Below are positions 29,851 through 39,320 of a stretch of DNA of 61,736 bases, one piece after another. Below the pieces are notes generated by a model that made no database searches, had not been told where the DNA came from, and saw nothing but the letters and a program-made list of their open reading frames with translations. Source of the stretch: Azoarcus sp. GTDB lineage: Bacteria > Pseudomonadota > Gammaproteobacteria > Burkholderiales > Rhodocyclaceae. The stretch is taken from the NCBI GenBank assembly GCA_031274995.1, contig JAISPJ010000073.1:1-61736 (forward strand), given 5' to 3'. Position numbers and translations under genes: made by a program. Position 1 is the stretch's first letter, and each line of letters starts with the position of its first letter.

Positions 29851-30864
29851 TTACTCCTGCCGCACTTGAGTTGGAACAATGATGCGCACTACTTCAGGCT
29901 TGATTTCCATGGAAATGTATTTATCATAAAAAATTTCTCCGTCCAAATCGAGTATGAGCGGCTGACTGGATGACACAAAAACTTTTTTCGCGCGCCGATA
30001 TGTAAATAAGTTTGGGTACCTCGCATGATGTCCATTTATGTACTTATTCAATATGCTATAACTGTTCAGCGCATTTATTTCACCACATGCCAACACATCC
30101 AGACAGCCGTCAGTTGGATTTGCTTCTGAGATAGCGATCTTATTGCTATCCGCATAATACGGTTTATTAACAATATTAATGAACGCATATGCTCCACTCA
30201 AATTCTCGCTGTCTACCCAAAAACGATAATTTTGTTTGAGTATTTCAGAATTAATAACGCCTGTAAAATACAGTGAAGCGATATTTAGGGTTCTGGAAAA
30301 AACAGACATATATCGATCCAAAAAAGTGGGTATTTTTACTGTCAGACCACCGGCATGAAACAATGCCTCCAGACCAATCAAACAATGGTTCAAGGCATAG
30401 TTACTGCCACAATATAGAGCATCCATTGTGACAGAAGGCGCTCTGGTCTGAACTTCTAGTGAATTGAAAGCATCTTTATTATTTTCTCCGAAAATACGAT
30501 ATAAACTGTTTTTCTTTCCATGAGGTATGATGCCTAATTCCACATTTGGTAACCCTACGACACCATTCAAACAATCGAATAATGTACCGTCTCCTCCCAC
30601 GGCATATACTCTGAGTGGATATCCTGAAGGAACAGCTTTCGCATACCGCTGTATTGCATAAATAGCATCACGCGGAAAACGTGAGGTATGAACAGCATAA
30701 CCTGATTGCTTGTACAGAGGTGAATTGTCCGAATCATTGAAAAATCGATGAATTTCTGCAATCATAGCTTCCATTTTTAAACTGCTATCAAAGCATACAG
30801 GATTCACAACAAAAAAATGCCTAGCTGAAATATTGGGCGTTATTGTTAGGGAGTCTTTGTCCAT
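29851..30864 (-). CDS. Diacylglycerol kinase-like lipid kinase
   Basis: A 337-residue protein of the DAG/YegS/sphingosine kinase fold. Seen: VNPVCFDSS at the N-terminus where the family has NP-x-SG, the nucleotide motif GGDGTLFDCLNG starting at about 90, and GIIPHGKKNSLYR (about 111-123) in place of the usual PxGTxNDFAR. A C-terminal DLDGE is also typical. The changed second motif makes the substrate uncertain. The ATG at 30864 lies one base after the stop of the REC-HD-GYP gene. A lipid kinase inside a two-component operon is unusual. AT-rich like its neighbours. Confidence 0.8.
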   Translation of the reverse strand: MDKDSLTITPNISARHFFVVNPVCFDSSLKMEAMIAEIHRFFNDSDNSPLYKQSGYAVHTSRFPRDAIYAIQRYAKAVPSGYPLRVYAVGGDGTLFDCLNGVVGLPNVELGIIPHGKKNSLYRIFGENNKDAFNSLEVQTRAPSVTMDALYCGSNYALNHCLIGLEALFHAGGLTVKIPTFLDRYMSVFSRTLNIASLYFTGVINSEILKQNYRFWVDSENLSGAYAFINIVNKPYYADSNKIAISEANPTDGCLDVLACGEINALNSYSILNKYINGHHARYPNLFTYRRAKKVFVSSSQPLILDLDGEIFYDKYISMEIKPEVVRIIVPTQVRQE

Positions 30865-30865
30865 T

Positions 30866-31993
30866 TTAAAATTTAATCGGCATGATATTGAAAAGCGAAT
30901 GACTTTTATCATCTATTTTTCTATCAGACGACATAGACAATGACAATTGATCCGAACATTGTACAAACAGATCAATCAAAGCCGGTTCAAAAGCTGTCCC
31001 TCTACCTTGCAGAATAACACTGACCGCCGTTTCATGATCTAACGCCGCCTTATAACAACGCGCGGAAACCAAGGCTTCATAAACATCAACAATTGCCATC
31101 AGACGTCCAAGCAACGGGACTTCCGTAGCTATAAGATTATTTGGGTAGCCAGAACCATCCCATCTTTCATGGTGAAATTTGATAAAAATTTTTGCATATT
31201 CTAAAAAAAGACTATCCTCTTCACTTTCTTCCAGTCTTTCTATAAAACTGACACCATATAAAACATGTTTCTTCATTTCATCGAATTCTTCTTTCGTCAA
31301 TTTTCCAGGCTTTTTAAGAATATTATCGTGAATAGCGATTTTTCCTATATCATGTAATAATGAGGATTGGAGTAACAATCCGACATTCCACTCTTTTGTT
31401 TGTTCTTGATAAATATTATTTGCAAACATATTGGATAACAATACGCTCAGACAGACTTGTGTTCGTTCAATATGATTCCCCGTCAAGATATCTCGACCTT
31501 CTACCAGTTCTGCCATTGCTTGTAAAACTTTATTTTGTAGTTTTAGTATGATTCGTGTCTTGATATCTACCATTCTTTGCAAATCTTCATTGTAATTTTG
31601 CAATGCTTTTTTCTGTGTCTCTACCAATATATGCACTTCGATCCGTTTTTTCAGCAACGCTGCTGAAAATGGTTTGGTTATATAGTCAATGGCTCCCAAA
31701 CTCAACCCCTGAAGCTCACTATCGGAGTTATTCATGGCTGTCAGGAAGATAACCGGAATATTCTTCATCTTCGGGTCATCTTTAAGTATTTTGATTGCCT
31801 CATATCCATTTATTTCAGGCATATCAACATCCAGCAAGATCAAATTCGGTGTATAGCGCACCAGCAGTTCAAACATTTTTGAAGCTGAAGGAACTGTCAT
31901 TACACTATAAGTATCGGACAGGGTCTCCTTGCTAATCATCAGGTTGACAGGGTTATCGTCCACTGCCATGACCAACTGGCGGGCTTCGTTCAT
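30866..31993 (-). CDS. Response regulator with HD-GYP phosphodiesterase domain (RpfG-like)
   Basis: A 375-residue regulator: receiver with acidic pocket DD (12-13), Asp55 (LLDVDMPE) and Lys in TKPF, a linking helix, then an HD-GYP domain with HD at 214-215 (LLHDIGKIAI), HH at 274-275 and GYP at 282-284 (WDGSGYP). Such proteins hydrolyse cyclic-di-GMP on phosphorylation. It is first in the AT-rich operon, with an AAGGA ribosome site, and its natural partner is the hybrid kinase encoded three genes later. The pair resembles RpfC/RpfG of DSF signalling. Confidence 0.9.
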   Translation of the reverse strand: MNEARQLVMAVDDNPVNLMISKETLSDTYSVMTVPSASKMFELLVRYTPNLILLDVDMPEINGYEAIKILKDDPKMKNIPVIFLTAMNNSDSELQGLSLGAIDYITKPFSAALLKKRIEVHILVETQKKALQNYNEDLQRMVDIKTRIILKLQNKVLQAMAELVEGRDILTGNHIERTQVCLSVLLSNMFANNIYQEQTKEWNVGLLLQSSLLHDIGKIAIHDNILKKPGKLTKEEFDEMKKHVLYGVSFIERLEESEEDSLFLEYAKIFIKFHHERWDGSGYPNNLIATEVPLLGRLMAIVDVYEALVSARCYKAALDHETAVSVILQGRGTAFEPALIDLFVQCSDQLSLSMSSDRKIDDKSHSLFNIMPIKF

Positions 31994-32030
31994 TCTGGCT
32001 TCCTTACCCTTACGTCATGTTTGCGTCTTG

Positions 32031-32227
32031 CTCACACGACACTCATACAACGATTTTATAATGAAAGTGCATTCACATTTATTAAGCACTTCATCAGATC
32101 GTACTGCAAGGTTAGTACATAGGTAAAAACGGATAAATGTCAAAAATCACAGTTGTTTTTTATTGCTTTTCTTCTTTCCAAGCATAAGCATCGTACCCTC
32201 TGGCGCCAGCCATTACAATTGCTACAT
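32031..32227 (+). repeat. Tandem direct repeat, copy 1
   Basis: A 197-base unit from CTCACACGAC to GCTACAT, followed after one base by a second copy. The two differ at scattered single bases and a few indels; most positions agree, for instance the shared CCCTCTGGCGCCAGCCATTA near the 3' end. Copy 1 carries TATAAT at 32057-32062 on the plus strand. Its last bases correspond to the pyrD start region of copy 2, but no pyrD coding sequence follows. Confidence 0.9.
32115..32143 (-). promoter_or_regulatory. Candidate promoter of the AT-rich signalling operon
   Basis: Minus strand: perfect TTGACA at 32143 to 32138, followed by either TATGTA (16-base spacer) or TGTACT (18-base spacer). It lies in the first copy of the tandem repeat, about 110 bases before the REC-HD-GYP start. 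The same place in the second copy reads TTAGCA, so only copy 1 keeps the -35. Confidence 0.45.
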
Positions 32228-32228
32228 T

Positions 32229-32423
32229 CTCACACGACGCTCATACAACAATTCTATAATAAAAGCGCATTCACATTTATTGAGCACTTCATCAGGTCGC
32301 CCTGCAAGGTTGGTACATGGGTAAAAATGGGTAAATGCTAAAAATCGCGGTTTTTTTATTGCTTTTCTTCTTTTCATGCATAAGTATCGTACCCTCTGGC
32401 GCCAGCCATTACAATTGTTACAT
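32229..32423 (+). repeat. Tandem direct repeat, copy 2
   Basis: The second, 195-base copy, from CTCACACGAC to GTTACAT. It carries TATAAT at 32255-32260 and its last two bases belong to the pyrD start codon. The duplication therefore doubled the pyrD upstream region. Whether both copies carry a working promoter is unknown; no good -35 is seen for either TATAAT. Confidence 0.9.
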
Positions 32424-33435
32424 GCTTTACGATCTGGTTCGCCCTTTCCTGTTCTCGCTCGACCCTGAAACCGCGCACGAGACTGCCATTGCCGCCCTGC
32501 GCGTGGCGGGCCGTCTGTTACCTGCCGGTCGGCCACGCGCCGCCAACCCGGTCGAGGTTATGGGACTCGCCTTTCCAAACCGCATCGGGCTTGCCGCCGG
32601 ACTCGACAAGAACGGCGAGGCCATTGACGGTTTGGCATTGATGGGTTTCGGTTTTCTTGAAATCGGTACGGTCACGCCGCGCGCGCAGCCAGGAAATCCT
32701 CGCCCGCGCATGTTCCGGCTGCCGAAAGCCCGAGCCATCATCAACCGCATGGGTTTCAACAACCAGGGGGTCGACGCGCTTGTCGCCAATGTGCGCACGT
32801 CCAAATACAAGGGTATCCTCGGCATCAACATCGGCAAGAATGCCGACACTCCGATGGAGCGCGCCACCGATGACTATCTTGTGGCCCTCGAGAAGGTGTA
32901 CGCGGTGGCGAGCTATGTGGCGGTCAATATTTCTTCCCCCAATACAAAGAGTCTTCGCCAGTTGCAGGGCGCTTCCGAACTCGACCCTCTGCTCGCCCGC
33001 CTCAAGGAGGCCCGGCACCGGCTGGCCGAGCATCATGGCCGTTATGTGCCGCTGGCGCTGAAGATTGCGCCAGACCTCGACGCGGCGGGGATCTCGGATA
33101 TTGCCGATGCCCTGCGCCGTCATCGTATCGACGCCGTGATCGCCACTAATACCACGCTCACCCGTGACAAGGTAGAGGGGGTACGGCACGCGGATCAGGC
33201 AGGCGGGCTGTCAGGCGAGCCATTGCTGGAGGCTTCAACCGCGGTGGTACGCCAGCTCGCGCGGGAACTGGCGGGCGAGGTGCCGATCATCGCGGCGGGG
33301 GGGGTGCTCGATGGGGCGGGCGCATGCGCGAAACTTGAAGCCGGAGCATCGCTGGTGCAGTTGATGAGCGGCCTCGTTTTCCGTGGCCCCGGCCTCGTCC
33401 GCGAATGTGTTGAGGCAACGGACGTACTTGCATAG
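32422..33435 (+). CDS. pyrD: Dihydroorotate dehydrogenase (quinone), class 2
   Basis: A 337-residue membrane-associated FMN enzyme passing electrons from dihydroorotate to quinone. Class 2 features: N-terminal amphipathic helix [48 protein letters not shown] with the catalytic Ser, and NTTLTRD. I start at 32422; the frame is open to 32335 but that part lies in the tandem repeat and has no family match. The rnf operon follows after 48 bases. Confidence 0.95.
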   Translation: MLYDLVRPFLFSLDPETAHETAIAALRVAGRLLPAGRPRAANPVEVMGLAFPNRIGLAAGLDKNGEAIDGLALMGFGFLEIGTVTPRAQPGNPRPRMFRLPKARAIINRMGFNNQGVDALVANVRTSKYKGILGINIGKNADTPMERATDDYLVALEKVYAVASYVAVNISSPNTKSLRQLQGASELDPLLARLKEARHRLAEHHGRYVPLALKIAPDLDAAGISDIADALRRHRIDAVIATNTTLTRDKVEGVRHADQAGGLSGEPLLEASTAVVRQLARELAGEVPIIAAGGVLDGAGACAKLEAGASLVQLMSGLVFRGPGLVRECVEATDVLA

Positions 33436-33483
33436 TTTCTGTACAATGATGAATCCTTGATTTTCGGCATTGATTTTTCTCGA

Positions 33484-34068
33484 ATGAGTTACCTCTTTGT
33501 CGTCCTCGGCGCAGTTCTTGTCAATAACGTCGTTTTTGTCCGCATTCTCGGGCTTTGCCCATTCATGGGAACGTCGAAGAAGCTCGACACTGCCATCGGC
33601 ATGGGCATGGCGACAACCTTCGTGCTCACGCTGGCTTCGGGGACGTGTTATCTCATCGACAATTACCTGTTGACGCCGTTCAATCTCTCCTATCTGCGCA
33701 CATTGGCGTTCATCGTCATGATTGCGGGCATCGTGCAGATCACGGAATTAATCATTCACAAGACCAGTCCGGCGTTGCAGCAGGTGCTCGGCATTTTCTT
33801 GCCGCTGATTACCACTAATTGCGCCGTGCTTGGCATTCCCCTGTTGAGCGCGAATTTCGGTTACGGGCTGCTCGAGTCTTTGCTTTTCGGGTTCGGTTCC
33901 GCTGTTGGTTTTACTTTTGCCCTGATTCTGTTCGCCGGTATCCGCGAACGGATCGACGGCGCCGATGTCCCATTGGCGTTCCGGGGTGTGCCCATTGCCA
34001 TGATGACCGCCGGTTTCATGAGCCTTGCTTTCATGGGTTTCGCCGGACTGGATCGTTTTCACCACTGA
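33484..34068 (+). CDS. rnfA: Rnf complex subunit A
   Basis: A 194-residue integral membrane subunit of the Rnf ferredoxin:NAD oxidoreductase, with six hydrophobic segments. The N-terminal [18 protein letters not shown] and the central [16 protein letters not shown] are the family motifs, each holding a membrane cysteine thought to ligate the RnfA/RnfE iron centre. The ATG at 33484 fits the usual length of 193 residues. First gene of rnfABCDGE. Confidence 0.96.
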   Translation: MSYLFVVLGAVLVNNVVFVRILGLCPFMGTSKKLDTAIGMGMATTFVLTLASGTCYLIDNYLLTPFNLSYLRTLAFIVMIAGIVQITELIIHKTSPALQQVLGIFLPLITTNCAVLGIPLLSANFGYGLLESLLFGFGSAVGFTFALILFAGIRERIDGADVPLAFRGVPIAMMTAGFMSLAFMGFAGLDRFHH

Positions 34069-34117
34069 AACCACGCTGCGCTGCCCTGCTTTCCGATCTT
34101 TTCATTTTTCCAGACTG

Positions 34118-34663
34118 ATGCTCGCCGCTCTTTTTGTCATGACAGGTATAGCCCTCGTGCTCGGCGCGGCGCTGGGCTGTGCCGCTGTTTATTTCAAGGT
34201 CGAGGGAAATCCGCTGGCCGAACAGATCGACGCCATCTTGCCGCAAACCCAGTGCGCCCAGTGCGGTTATCCGGGCTGCAAGCCTTACGCCGAAGCCATT
34301 GCCAGCGGCGAGGCCGAGATTAACCTGTGCACGCCGGGCGGCGATGACGGTGCACGAAAGCTGGCGGAATTGCTCGGACGTGAATTCAAGCCACGTGGCG
34401 CCCCGGCCGAAAAGCTGAAAATTGTGGCGCTCATCGACGAGCAGACCTGTATTGGCTGCACGCTGTGCATCCAGGCGTGCCCGGTCGACGCGATCATCGG
34501 TTCGGCCAAGCAGATGCACACTGTTGTAAGCTGTTATTGCACGGGCTGCGAACTGTGCTTGCCGCCCTGCCCTGTCGATTGCATCGCTCTGATTGAAGAG
34601 CCGCGCACGCCGCAGAACTGGCGTTGGAAATACCCGGTGACAGGACTCGGGGTCTTCACATGA
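34118..34663 (+). CDS. rnfB: Rnf complex iron-sulfur subunit B
   Basis: A 181-residue subunit. An N-terminal membrane helix is followed by a CxxCxxxxC cluster motif (CAQCGYPGC) and two ferredoxin motifs, [12 protein letters not shown] and [12 protein letters not shown], binding [4Fe-4S] clusters that take electrons from ferredoxin. The C-terminus is shorter than in clostridia, as is usual in proteobacteria. Start at 34118 (MLAALFVM). Its stop overlaps the rnfC start by ATGA. Confidence 0.95.
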   Translation: MLAALFVMTGIALVLGAALGCAAVYFKVEGNPLAEQIDAILPQTQCAQCGYPGCKPYAEAIASGEAEINLCTPGGDDGARKLAELLGREFKPRGAPAEKLKIVALIDEQTCIGCTLCIQACPVDAIIGSAKQMHTVVSCYCTGCELCLPPCPVDCIALIEEPRTPQNWRWKYPVTGLGVFT

Positions 34664-36216
34664 AAGCAAGGATCTTCAATCCTCGGGGGGGTGTCAAGCC
34701 CGATTCCCACAAGAAGGAATCCTCCGAATCTCCGATCCGGCACGTTCCGCTGCCGCCACGGCTGGCGGTCTTGCTCATCCAGGGCAGCCAGGGATCGGCA
34801 AGAACGATCGTCACCGTCGGCGACAGGGTATTGAAGGGCCAGTGCATCGGCGAGGCCGAGGGCGCGGATGGCACGGCCATTCACGCGCCGACTTCGGGTA
34901 CGGTGACGGAAATCGGGTATTACCCGATGGCGCATCCGTCCGGGCTGTCCTCGCAGGCCATCGTGATCGAGCCGGACGGGGAAGAACGCTGGATCACGTA
35001 TGAGCCGCTCGATCCCGCCACGGCAGACCGCGACGAATTGATTCTCCGCATCCAGGCAAGCGGCATCGTCGGCATGGGCGGCGCGGTTTTTCCAAGCCAT
35101 CTCAAGGCCAGGAGCAACATCAAAACAATGATTATCAACGGCGCGGAATGTGAGCCGTGGATAACCTGCGACGACCGCCTGATGCGCGAACGCGCTGCCA
35201 ACGTCGTGACCGGATCGGCGATCTTGGCACTTTTGACCGGCGCACGGCAAACGCTGATCGGTATAGAGGACAACAAGCCCGAGGCCATCGCCGCCATGCG
35301 CGCCGCCGTGCGCAACATGGAGCCTGTCACGCGCAAGTGTCCGGGCGCGGGCAAAATGAATGTCGTTGCCGTGCCGACACGCTATCCGACCGGAGAAAGA
35401 AAGCAACTCATCCAGGTACTCACCGGCGTCAAGATACCTCCCAACGAACGTGTCACCAAGTACGGCACGCAGTGTTTCAACGTTGCGACCGCGCACGCGG
35501 TGTGCCGTGCCCTGTTGCATGGCGAGCCGATGGTGTCGCGTATCGTCACCGTAACCGGCAACGTCGAGCGCCCAGGCAATTACGAGGTACTGTTTGGGAT
35601 GTCGATCGCCGATCTGCTTGCGTTCTGCGGGGTAAAACCCGACACGACCCGCGTTCTGATGGGCGGGCCGATGATGGGCTTTGCCCTGCCAAGCCTTGAT
35701 GCGCCGGTCATCAAGGGCTGCAATTGCCTCATTGCCGCCTCGAATGAACTCTTCCCGCCATCGGCGCCGGAACAACCCTGCATCCGTTGCGGCGATTGCG
35801 TGGATGTCTGCCCAACCGGATTACAGCCGTTCGAAATGTACTGGGCCAGCCGCACGAAAAATCTTGACAGCGCCAGGCGCCATCATATCTTCGGCTGTAT
35901 GGAGTGTGGTTGCTGTGCCTATGTGTGCCCGGCCCATATTCCGCTCGTCGACTATTTCCGCTTCGCAAGAAGTGAAATCCGTGCCCGCGACGAAGAACAA
36001 AAAGCCGCCGACCAGGCCAGGACGCGGTTTGAATTCCGCAGCCTCCGGCTGGAGCGTGAAAAATCCGAAAAGGCCGCGCGTCTGGCTGCCAAGGCCGCCG
36101 AAACCCGTGCAAAAGCTGCCGCCGGGGGCAACGCTGCGCTGATCGCCGATGCCGTGGAGCGTGCCAGGACCCAACCCCCAGCCCAGGACAACGCCGAGCA
36201 AGACCATCAAAAATGA
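34660..36216 (+). CDS. rnfC: Rnf complex subunit C
   Basis: A 518-residue peripheral subunit carrying the NADH/FMN site and two [4Fe-4S] clusters. Seen: the Rossmann-like [11 protein letters not shown] and [17 protein letters not shown] stretches and cluster motifs [12 protein letters not shown] and [12 protein letters not shown]. The C-terminal tail is an Ala/Lys/Glu-rich helix (about 455-500), as often in proteobacterial RnfC. Starts in an ATGA overlap with rnfB and overlaps rnfD the same way. Confidence 0.96.
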   Translation: MKARIFNPRGGVKPDSHKKESSESPIRHVPLPPRLAVLLIQGSQGSARTIVTVGDRVLKGQCIGEAEGADGTAIHAPTSGTVTEIGYYPMAHPSGLSSQAIVIEPDGEERWITYEPLDPATADRDELILRIQASGIVGMGGAVFPSHLKARSNIKTMIINGAECEPWITCDDRLMRERAANVVTGSAILALLTGARQTLIGIEDNKPEAIAAMRAAVRNMEPVTRKCPGAGKMNVVAVPTRYPTGERKQLIQVLTGVKIPPNERVTKYGTQCFNVATAHAVCRALLHGEPMVSRIVTVTGNVERPGNYEVLFGMSIADLLAFCGVKPDTTRVLMGGPMMGFALPSLDAPVIKGCNCLIAASNELFPPSAPEQPCIRCGDCVDVCPTGLQPFEMYWASRTKNLDSARRHHIFGCMECGCCAYVCPAHIPLVDYFRFARSEIRARDEEQKAADQARTRFEFRSLRLEREKSEKAARLAAKAAETRAKAAAGGNAALIADAVERARTQPPAQDNAEQDHQK

Positions 36217-37220
36217 GTTCTCCACATATCCGACGACCCGCCAGCGTGCAGCGCGTGATGATGACCGTGCTGGTCGCGCTCCTGCCCGGCATCGTTGTCT
36301 ATGTGTGGCAAGCCGGCGCGGGCATTTTGGTCAATCTCGCCATTGCCACCGCGACGGCGCTGGCCTCCGAGGCATTGATGCTCCGGCTGCGCAAGCGTCC
36401 GCTATGGATCGCGCTCAGCGATGGTTCGGCGATCGTCACGGCCTGGCTCATCGCGCTCATATTGCCTTCCATCGTCCCTTGGTGGCTGACCATGACGGGC
36501 GTGCTGGTCGCCATCGTCGGAGCCAAGCACCTGTATGGCGGCATCGGGCAAAACCCGTTCAATCCGGCAATGGCCGCCTATTGCGCAGTGATCGTCGCCT
36601 ATCCTGCGCTGATGTCGCAATGGCCTTCCATCGACGGCGTCGACTTCGCCACCCAGTTACACCTGATCCTTGGCGGCAGCCGCGAAATCGACGGCATCAC
36701 CGGCGCGACGGCCCTGGATGCCATGCGCACCGGATTGCGCAACCAGAACGATGTCCGCTCCATTCTTGGTTCCGGTACCGGGACTTTCGGTTTCGCCGGT
36801 GGGCGAGGATGGGAATGGATCGCGGCAGGTTATCTTGCCGGCGGCCTCTTTTTGCTTGTGCGCCGCGTCATCACCTGGCATCTGCCGTTCGGTTTCATCG
36901 CCGGCATGGGGTTGATGGCTGGCGTATTCTGGCTCGCCGCGCCGAATAATTTTCCCTCCCCGCTCTTTCATTTCGCCAGCGGCGGGACAATGCTTGCAGC
37001 CTTTTTTATCGTCACCGATCCGGTCACGGGGACAAGCTCCCCGCTCGGCAAATTCATTTTTGCTGCCGGGGCTGGAATCATCGCCTGGGTCATACGCACT
37101 TTCGGCATATACCCCGATGGTATTGCCTTTGCCGTGTTGCTGATGAACATTTGCGTGCCGCTGATTAACCACGCAACCCAACCTGTTCCTGTCGGCCAGC
37201 GCAAGGACAGCCGACCATGA
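36213..37220 (+). CDS. rnfD: Rnf complex subunit D
   Basis: A 335-residue multi-pass membrane subunit with covalently bound FMN. The flavin attachment motif is present in DGITGATALDAMR, where the family links FMN to the Thr of the S/TGAT element. GQNPFNPAM is another family signature. The start overlaps the rnfC stop and its own stop overlaps the rnfG start, indicating translational coupling through the operon. Confidence 0.95.
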   Translation: MSSPHIRRPASVQRVMMTVLVALLPGIVVYVWQAGAGILVNLAIATATALASEALMLRLRKRPLWIALSDGSAIVTAWLIALILPSIVPWWLTMTGVLVAIVGAKHLYGGIGQNPFNPAMAAYCAVIVAYPALMSQWPSIDGVDFATQLHLILGGSREIDGITGATALDAMRTGLRNQNDVRSILGSGTGTFGFAGGRGWEWIAAGYLAGGLFLLVRRVITWHLPFGFIAGMGLMAGVFWLAAPNNFPSPLFHFASGGTMLAAFFIVTDPVTGTSSPLGKFIFAAGAGIIAWVIRTFGIYPDGIAFAVLLMNICVPLINHATQPVPVGQRKDSRP

Positions 37221-37954
37221 CATCTCCCGATCCCGCGCTCCCGGAATCGTCCTTTCCTTCCTCCTCCCGTCCATTCGGTCTGGCAAGATTGCGGCACGCG
37301 CTGTCCCGTGCGCTGGTTTCGGCTTTCAGCCTGTTTGCCTTCACGCTCCCCTTCACCTCACTTATGGCGTTCACGTACGAGGTGACGCGCGACCGCATCC
37401 GCGCCGCCGTCGAACAGCAACAGATGCTCCTCATCGGCGAGGTATTGCCGAACCTGCATTACGACAATGCCTTGCTGGCCGACATGATCGAAGCTGAAAT
37501 CAACAATGAAGGCCGCGTCGGCAAGGTCTGGCGTGCCCGCAACGGTGGCGTGCCCGTGGCGCTGGTGTTCGAGACCTTTGCGCCGGACGGCTACGGCGGG
37601 CGTATCGACCTCATCGTCTCGCTGGACAACGAGGGCCGCGTCGGTGGCGCGCGGGTCGCCTCGCACCGCGAAACGCCGGGTCTGGGCGACTACATCGACC
37701 CAACCAAGGATCGAAAGAAGGAAAAACCCTGGATCAGTCAGTTTGTCGGTGTGGATGCCACAATGTCCGCTGCGCACTGGGAAGTGAAGAAGGATGGCGG
37801 CAATTTCGATTATCCCGCCGGCGCAACGGTCAGCGCCCGCGCCGTCACACGCGCGGTAGGCCGTGCCGCCACCTGGGTGAATGCAAACCGAGGGGCGCTT
37901 TTCAATGCCACAATGGGAAGTCGCTTTGATGCGGAGAAAAGGAACAACCCATGA
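37217..37954 (+). CDS. rnfG: Rnf complex subunit G
   Basis: A 245-residue subunit with one N-terminal membrane helix (about 32-54) and a periplasmic FMN-binding domain. SHRETPGLGDYI is conserved in the family. The flavinylation motif reads PAGATVSARAV, with Ala where Ser is usual before GAT. The first 30 residues are rich in Ser and Pro and are longer than usual; a downstream start is not obvious, and the ATG at 37217 overlaps the rnfD stop. Confidence 0.93.
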   Translation: MTSPDPALPESSFPSSSRPFGLARLRHALSRALVSAFSLFAFTLPFTSLMAFTYEVTRDRIRAAVEQQQMLLIGEVLPNLHYDNALLADMIEAEINNEGRVGKVWRARNGGVPVALVFETFAPDGYGGRIDLIVSLDNEGRVGGARVASHRETPGLGDYIDPTKDRKKEKPWISQFVGVDATMSAAHWEVKKDGGNFDYPAGATVSARAVTRAVGRAATWVNANRGALFNATMGSRFDAEKRNNP

Positions 37955-38652
37955 GTGAAAGCAGACATCTCCGGGAAAGTGTGCGCAACGGCCTGTGGCG
38001 GCAAAATCCGGGACTGGCCCAAATCCTCGGTCTGTGCCCGATCCTCGCCGTCAGCACCAACATGGTCAACGCCGTCAGCCTGGGGCTTGCCACCGTTATG
38101 GCAATGGCCCTCTCGAATCTGGTCATCTCCAGGTTGCGGCACCGGATCGCCTACGAGATCCGCATTCCCGTGTTCATTCTCATCATTGCGGCGCTGGTGA
38201 CGGTGCTCGATCTGGCGTTCAACGCCTATTTTCACAGCCTGTACCTGCTGCTCGGCATTTTCATTCCGCTCATTACCACCAACTGCATCGTGCTCGCCCG
38301 CGCCGAAGCTTATGCCGCCAAGAACGGCGTGCTGGAATCGACCGTGGATGGCATTGCGATGGGAATGGGCCTGGTCTGGGTGTTGGCGTTGCTCGGCGCG
38401 ATTCGTGAGTTGATTGCCAATGGCACGGTGCTTTCGGGCATTGAAATGGTTTTCCCGGGCTTGAAATCGATCAATGTTTTGGGCGATGCTTATCCGGGCT
38501 TTCTGCTCGCCTGCCTGCCACCCGGCGCATTCTTTGTCCTCGCTTGCCTGATTGCCGGTTTCAATGCGATCAATGCCCGCCGCGCGGCGCACGCCAGTCA
38601 AAAACCGCAGCCCTCCGTGCAAGTATCGGTATCCGCACCGCCTGCTGCCTGA
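37951..38652 (+). CDS. rnfE: Rnf complex subunit E
   Basis: A 233-residue membrane subunit homologous to RnfA, with six predicted helices. NPGLAQILGLCPILAVST and FIPLITTNCIVLAR hold the conserved cysteines that face those of RnfA. A polar 25-residue tail follows the last helix. ATGA overlap with rnfG. The Rnf complex couples electron flow between ferredoxin and NAD to ion transport; in this organism it may supply reduced ferredoxin. Confidence 0.95.
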   Translation: MSESRHLRESVRNGLWRQNPGLAQILGLCPILAVSTNMVNAVSLGLATVMAMALSNLVISRLRHRIAYEIRIPVFILIIAALVTVLDLAFNAYFHSLYLLLGIFIPLITTNCIVLARAEAYAAKNGVLESTVDGIAMGMGLVWVLALLGAIRELIANGTVLSGIEMVFPGLKSINVLGDAYPGFLLACLPPGAFFVLACLIAGFNAINARRAAHASQKPQPSVQVSVSAPPAA

Positions 38653-38660
38653 AAACGACC

Positions 38661-39320
38661 ATGAAACCGGAAGCGATACGCGAATTCTTCCGCCGCCTGG
38701 CAGAACGCACCCCAAATCCGTGCACCGAACTCGAATATGGTAGTCCTTACCAGCTTCTCGTCGCGGTCGTACTCTCGGCACAAACCACTGACAGGGGCGT
38801 CAACCTGGCAACCCGCCGCCTGTTTGCCCTGGCTCCGACGCCGCAGGCAGTCATCGCGCTGGGCGAGGAGAAACTGGCCGAATCCATCAAAACCATCGGT
38901 TTCTTCCGCGCCAAGGCAAAGAACGTCATTACGCTCTCCCGCCTGCTGATCGAGCGGCACGCGGGTGAAGTCCCCGCTGATCGCGCCGCGCTCGAAGCCC
39001 TGCCCGGCGTGGGGCGCAAAACTGCCAACGTCGTGCTCAATACCCTCTTCCGGCAGCCGGTCATGGCTGTCGACAGACACGTCTTCCGCGTCGCCAACCG
39101 CACGGGGCTTGCGCCCGGCAAGGACGTTGGCGAAGTTGAAACCGCGCTCGTAAAAATCGTGCCTGACGGCTACCTGCTTGATGCGCATCACTTGTTAATA
39201 TTGCACGGACGTTATGTTTGCACTGCAAAAAAACCACATTGCACGGCCTGTTACGTGTACGATTTATGTGACTGTACAGACAAAGCTGCCTGGAGCAACA
39301 CACAACACCCGTATGTTTAA
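38661..39320 (+). CDS. nth: Endonuclease III
   Basis: A 219-residue DNA glycosylase/AP lyase removing oxidised pyrimidines. Catalytic Lys120 in the helix-hairpin-helix (LPGVGRKTANV), Asp138 (VDRHVFR) and the cluster ligands Cys187, 194, 197 and 203 are all visible. It follows rnfE by eight bases, the same rnf/rsx-nth order as in E. coli. The ATG at 38661 is chosen; the frame open further upstream lies in rnfE. Its end overlaps the next gene. Confidence 0.96.
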   Translation: MKPEAIREFFRRLAERTPNPCTELEYGSPYQLLVAVVLSAQTTDRGVNLATRRLFALAPTPQAVIALGEEKLAESIKTIGFFRAKAKNVITLSRLLIERHAGEVPADRAALEALPGVGRKTANVVLNTLFRQPVMAVDRHVFRVANRTGLAPGKDVGEVETALVKIVPDGYLLDAHHLLILHGRYVCTAKKPHCTACYVYDLCDCTDKAAWSNTQHPYV

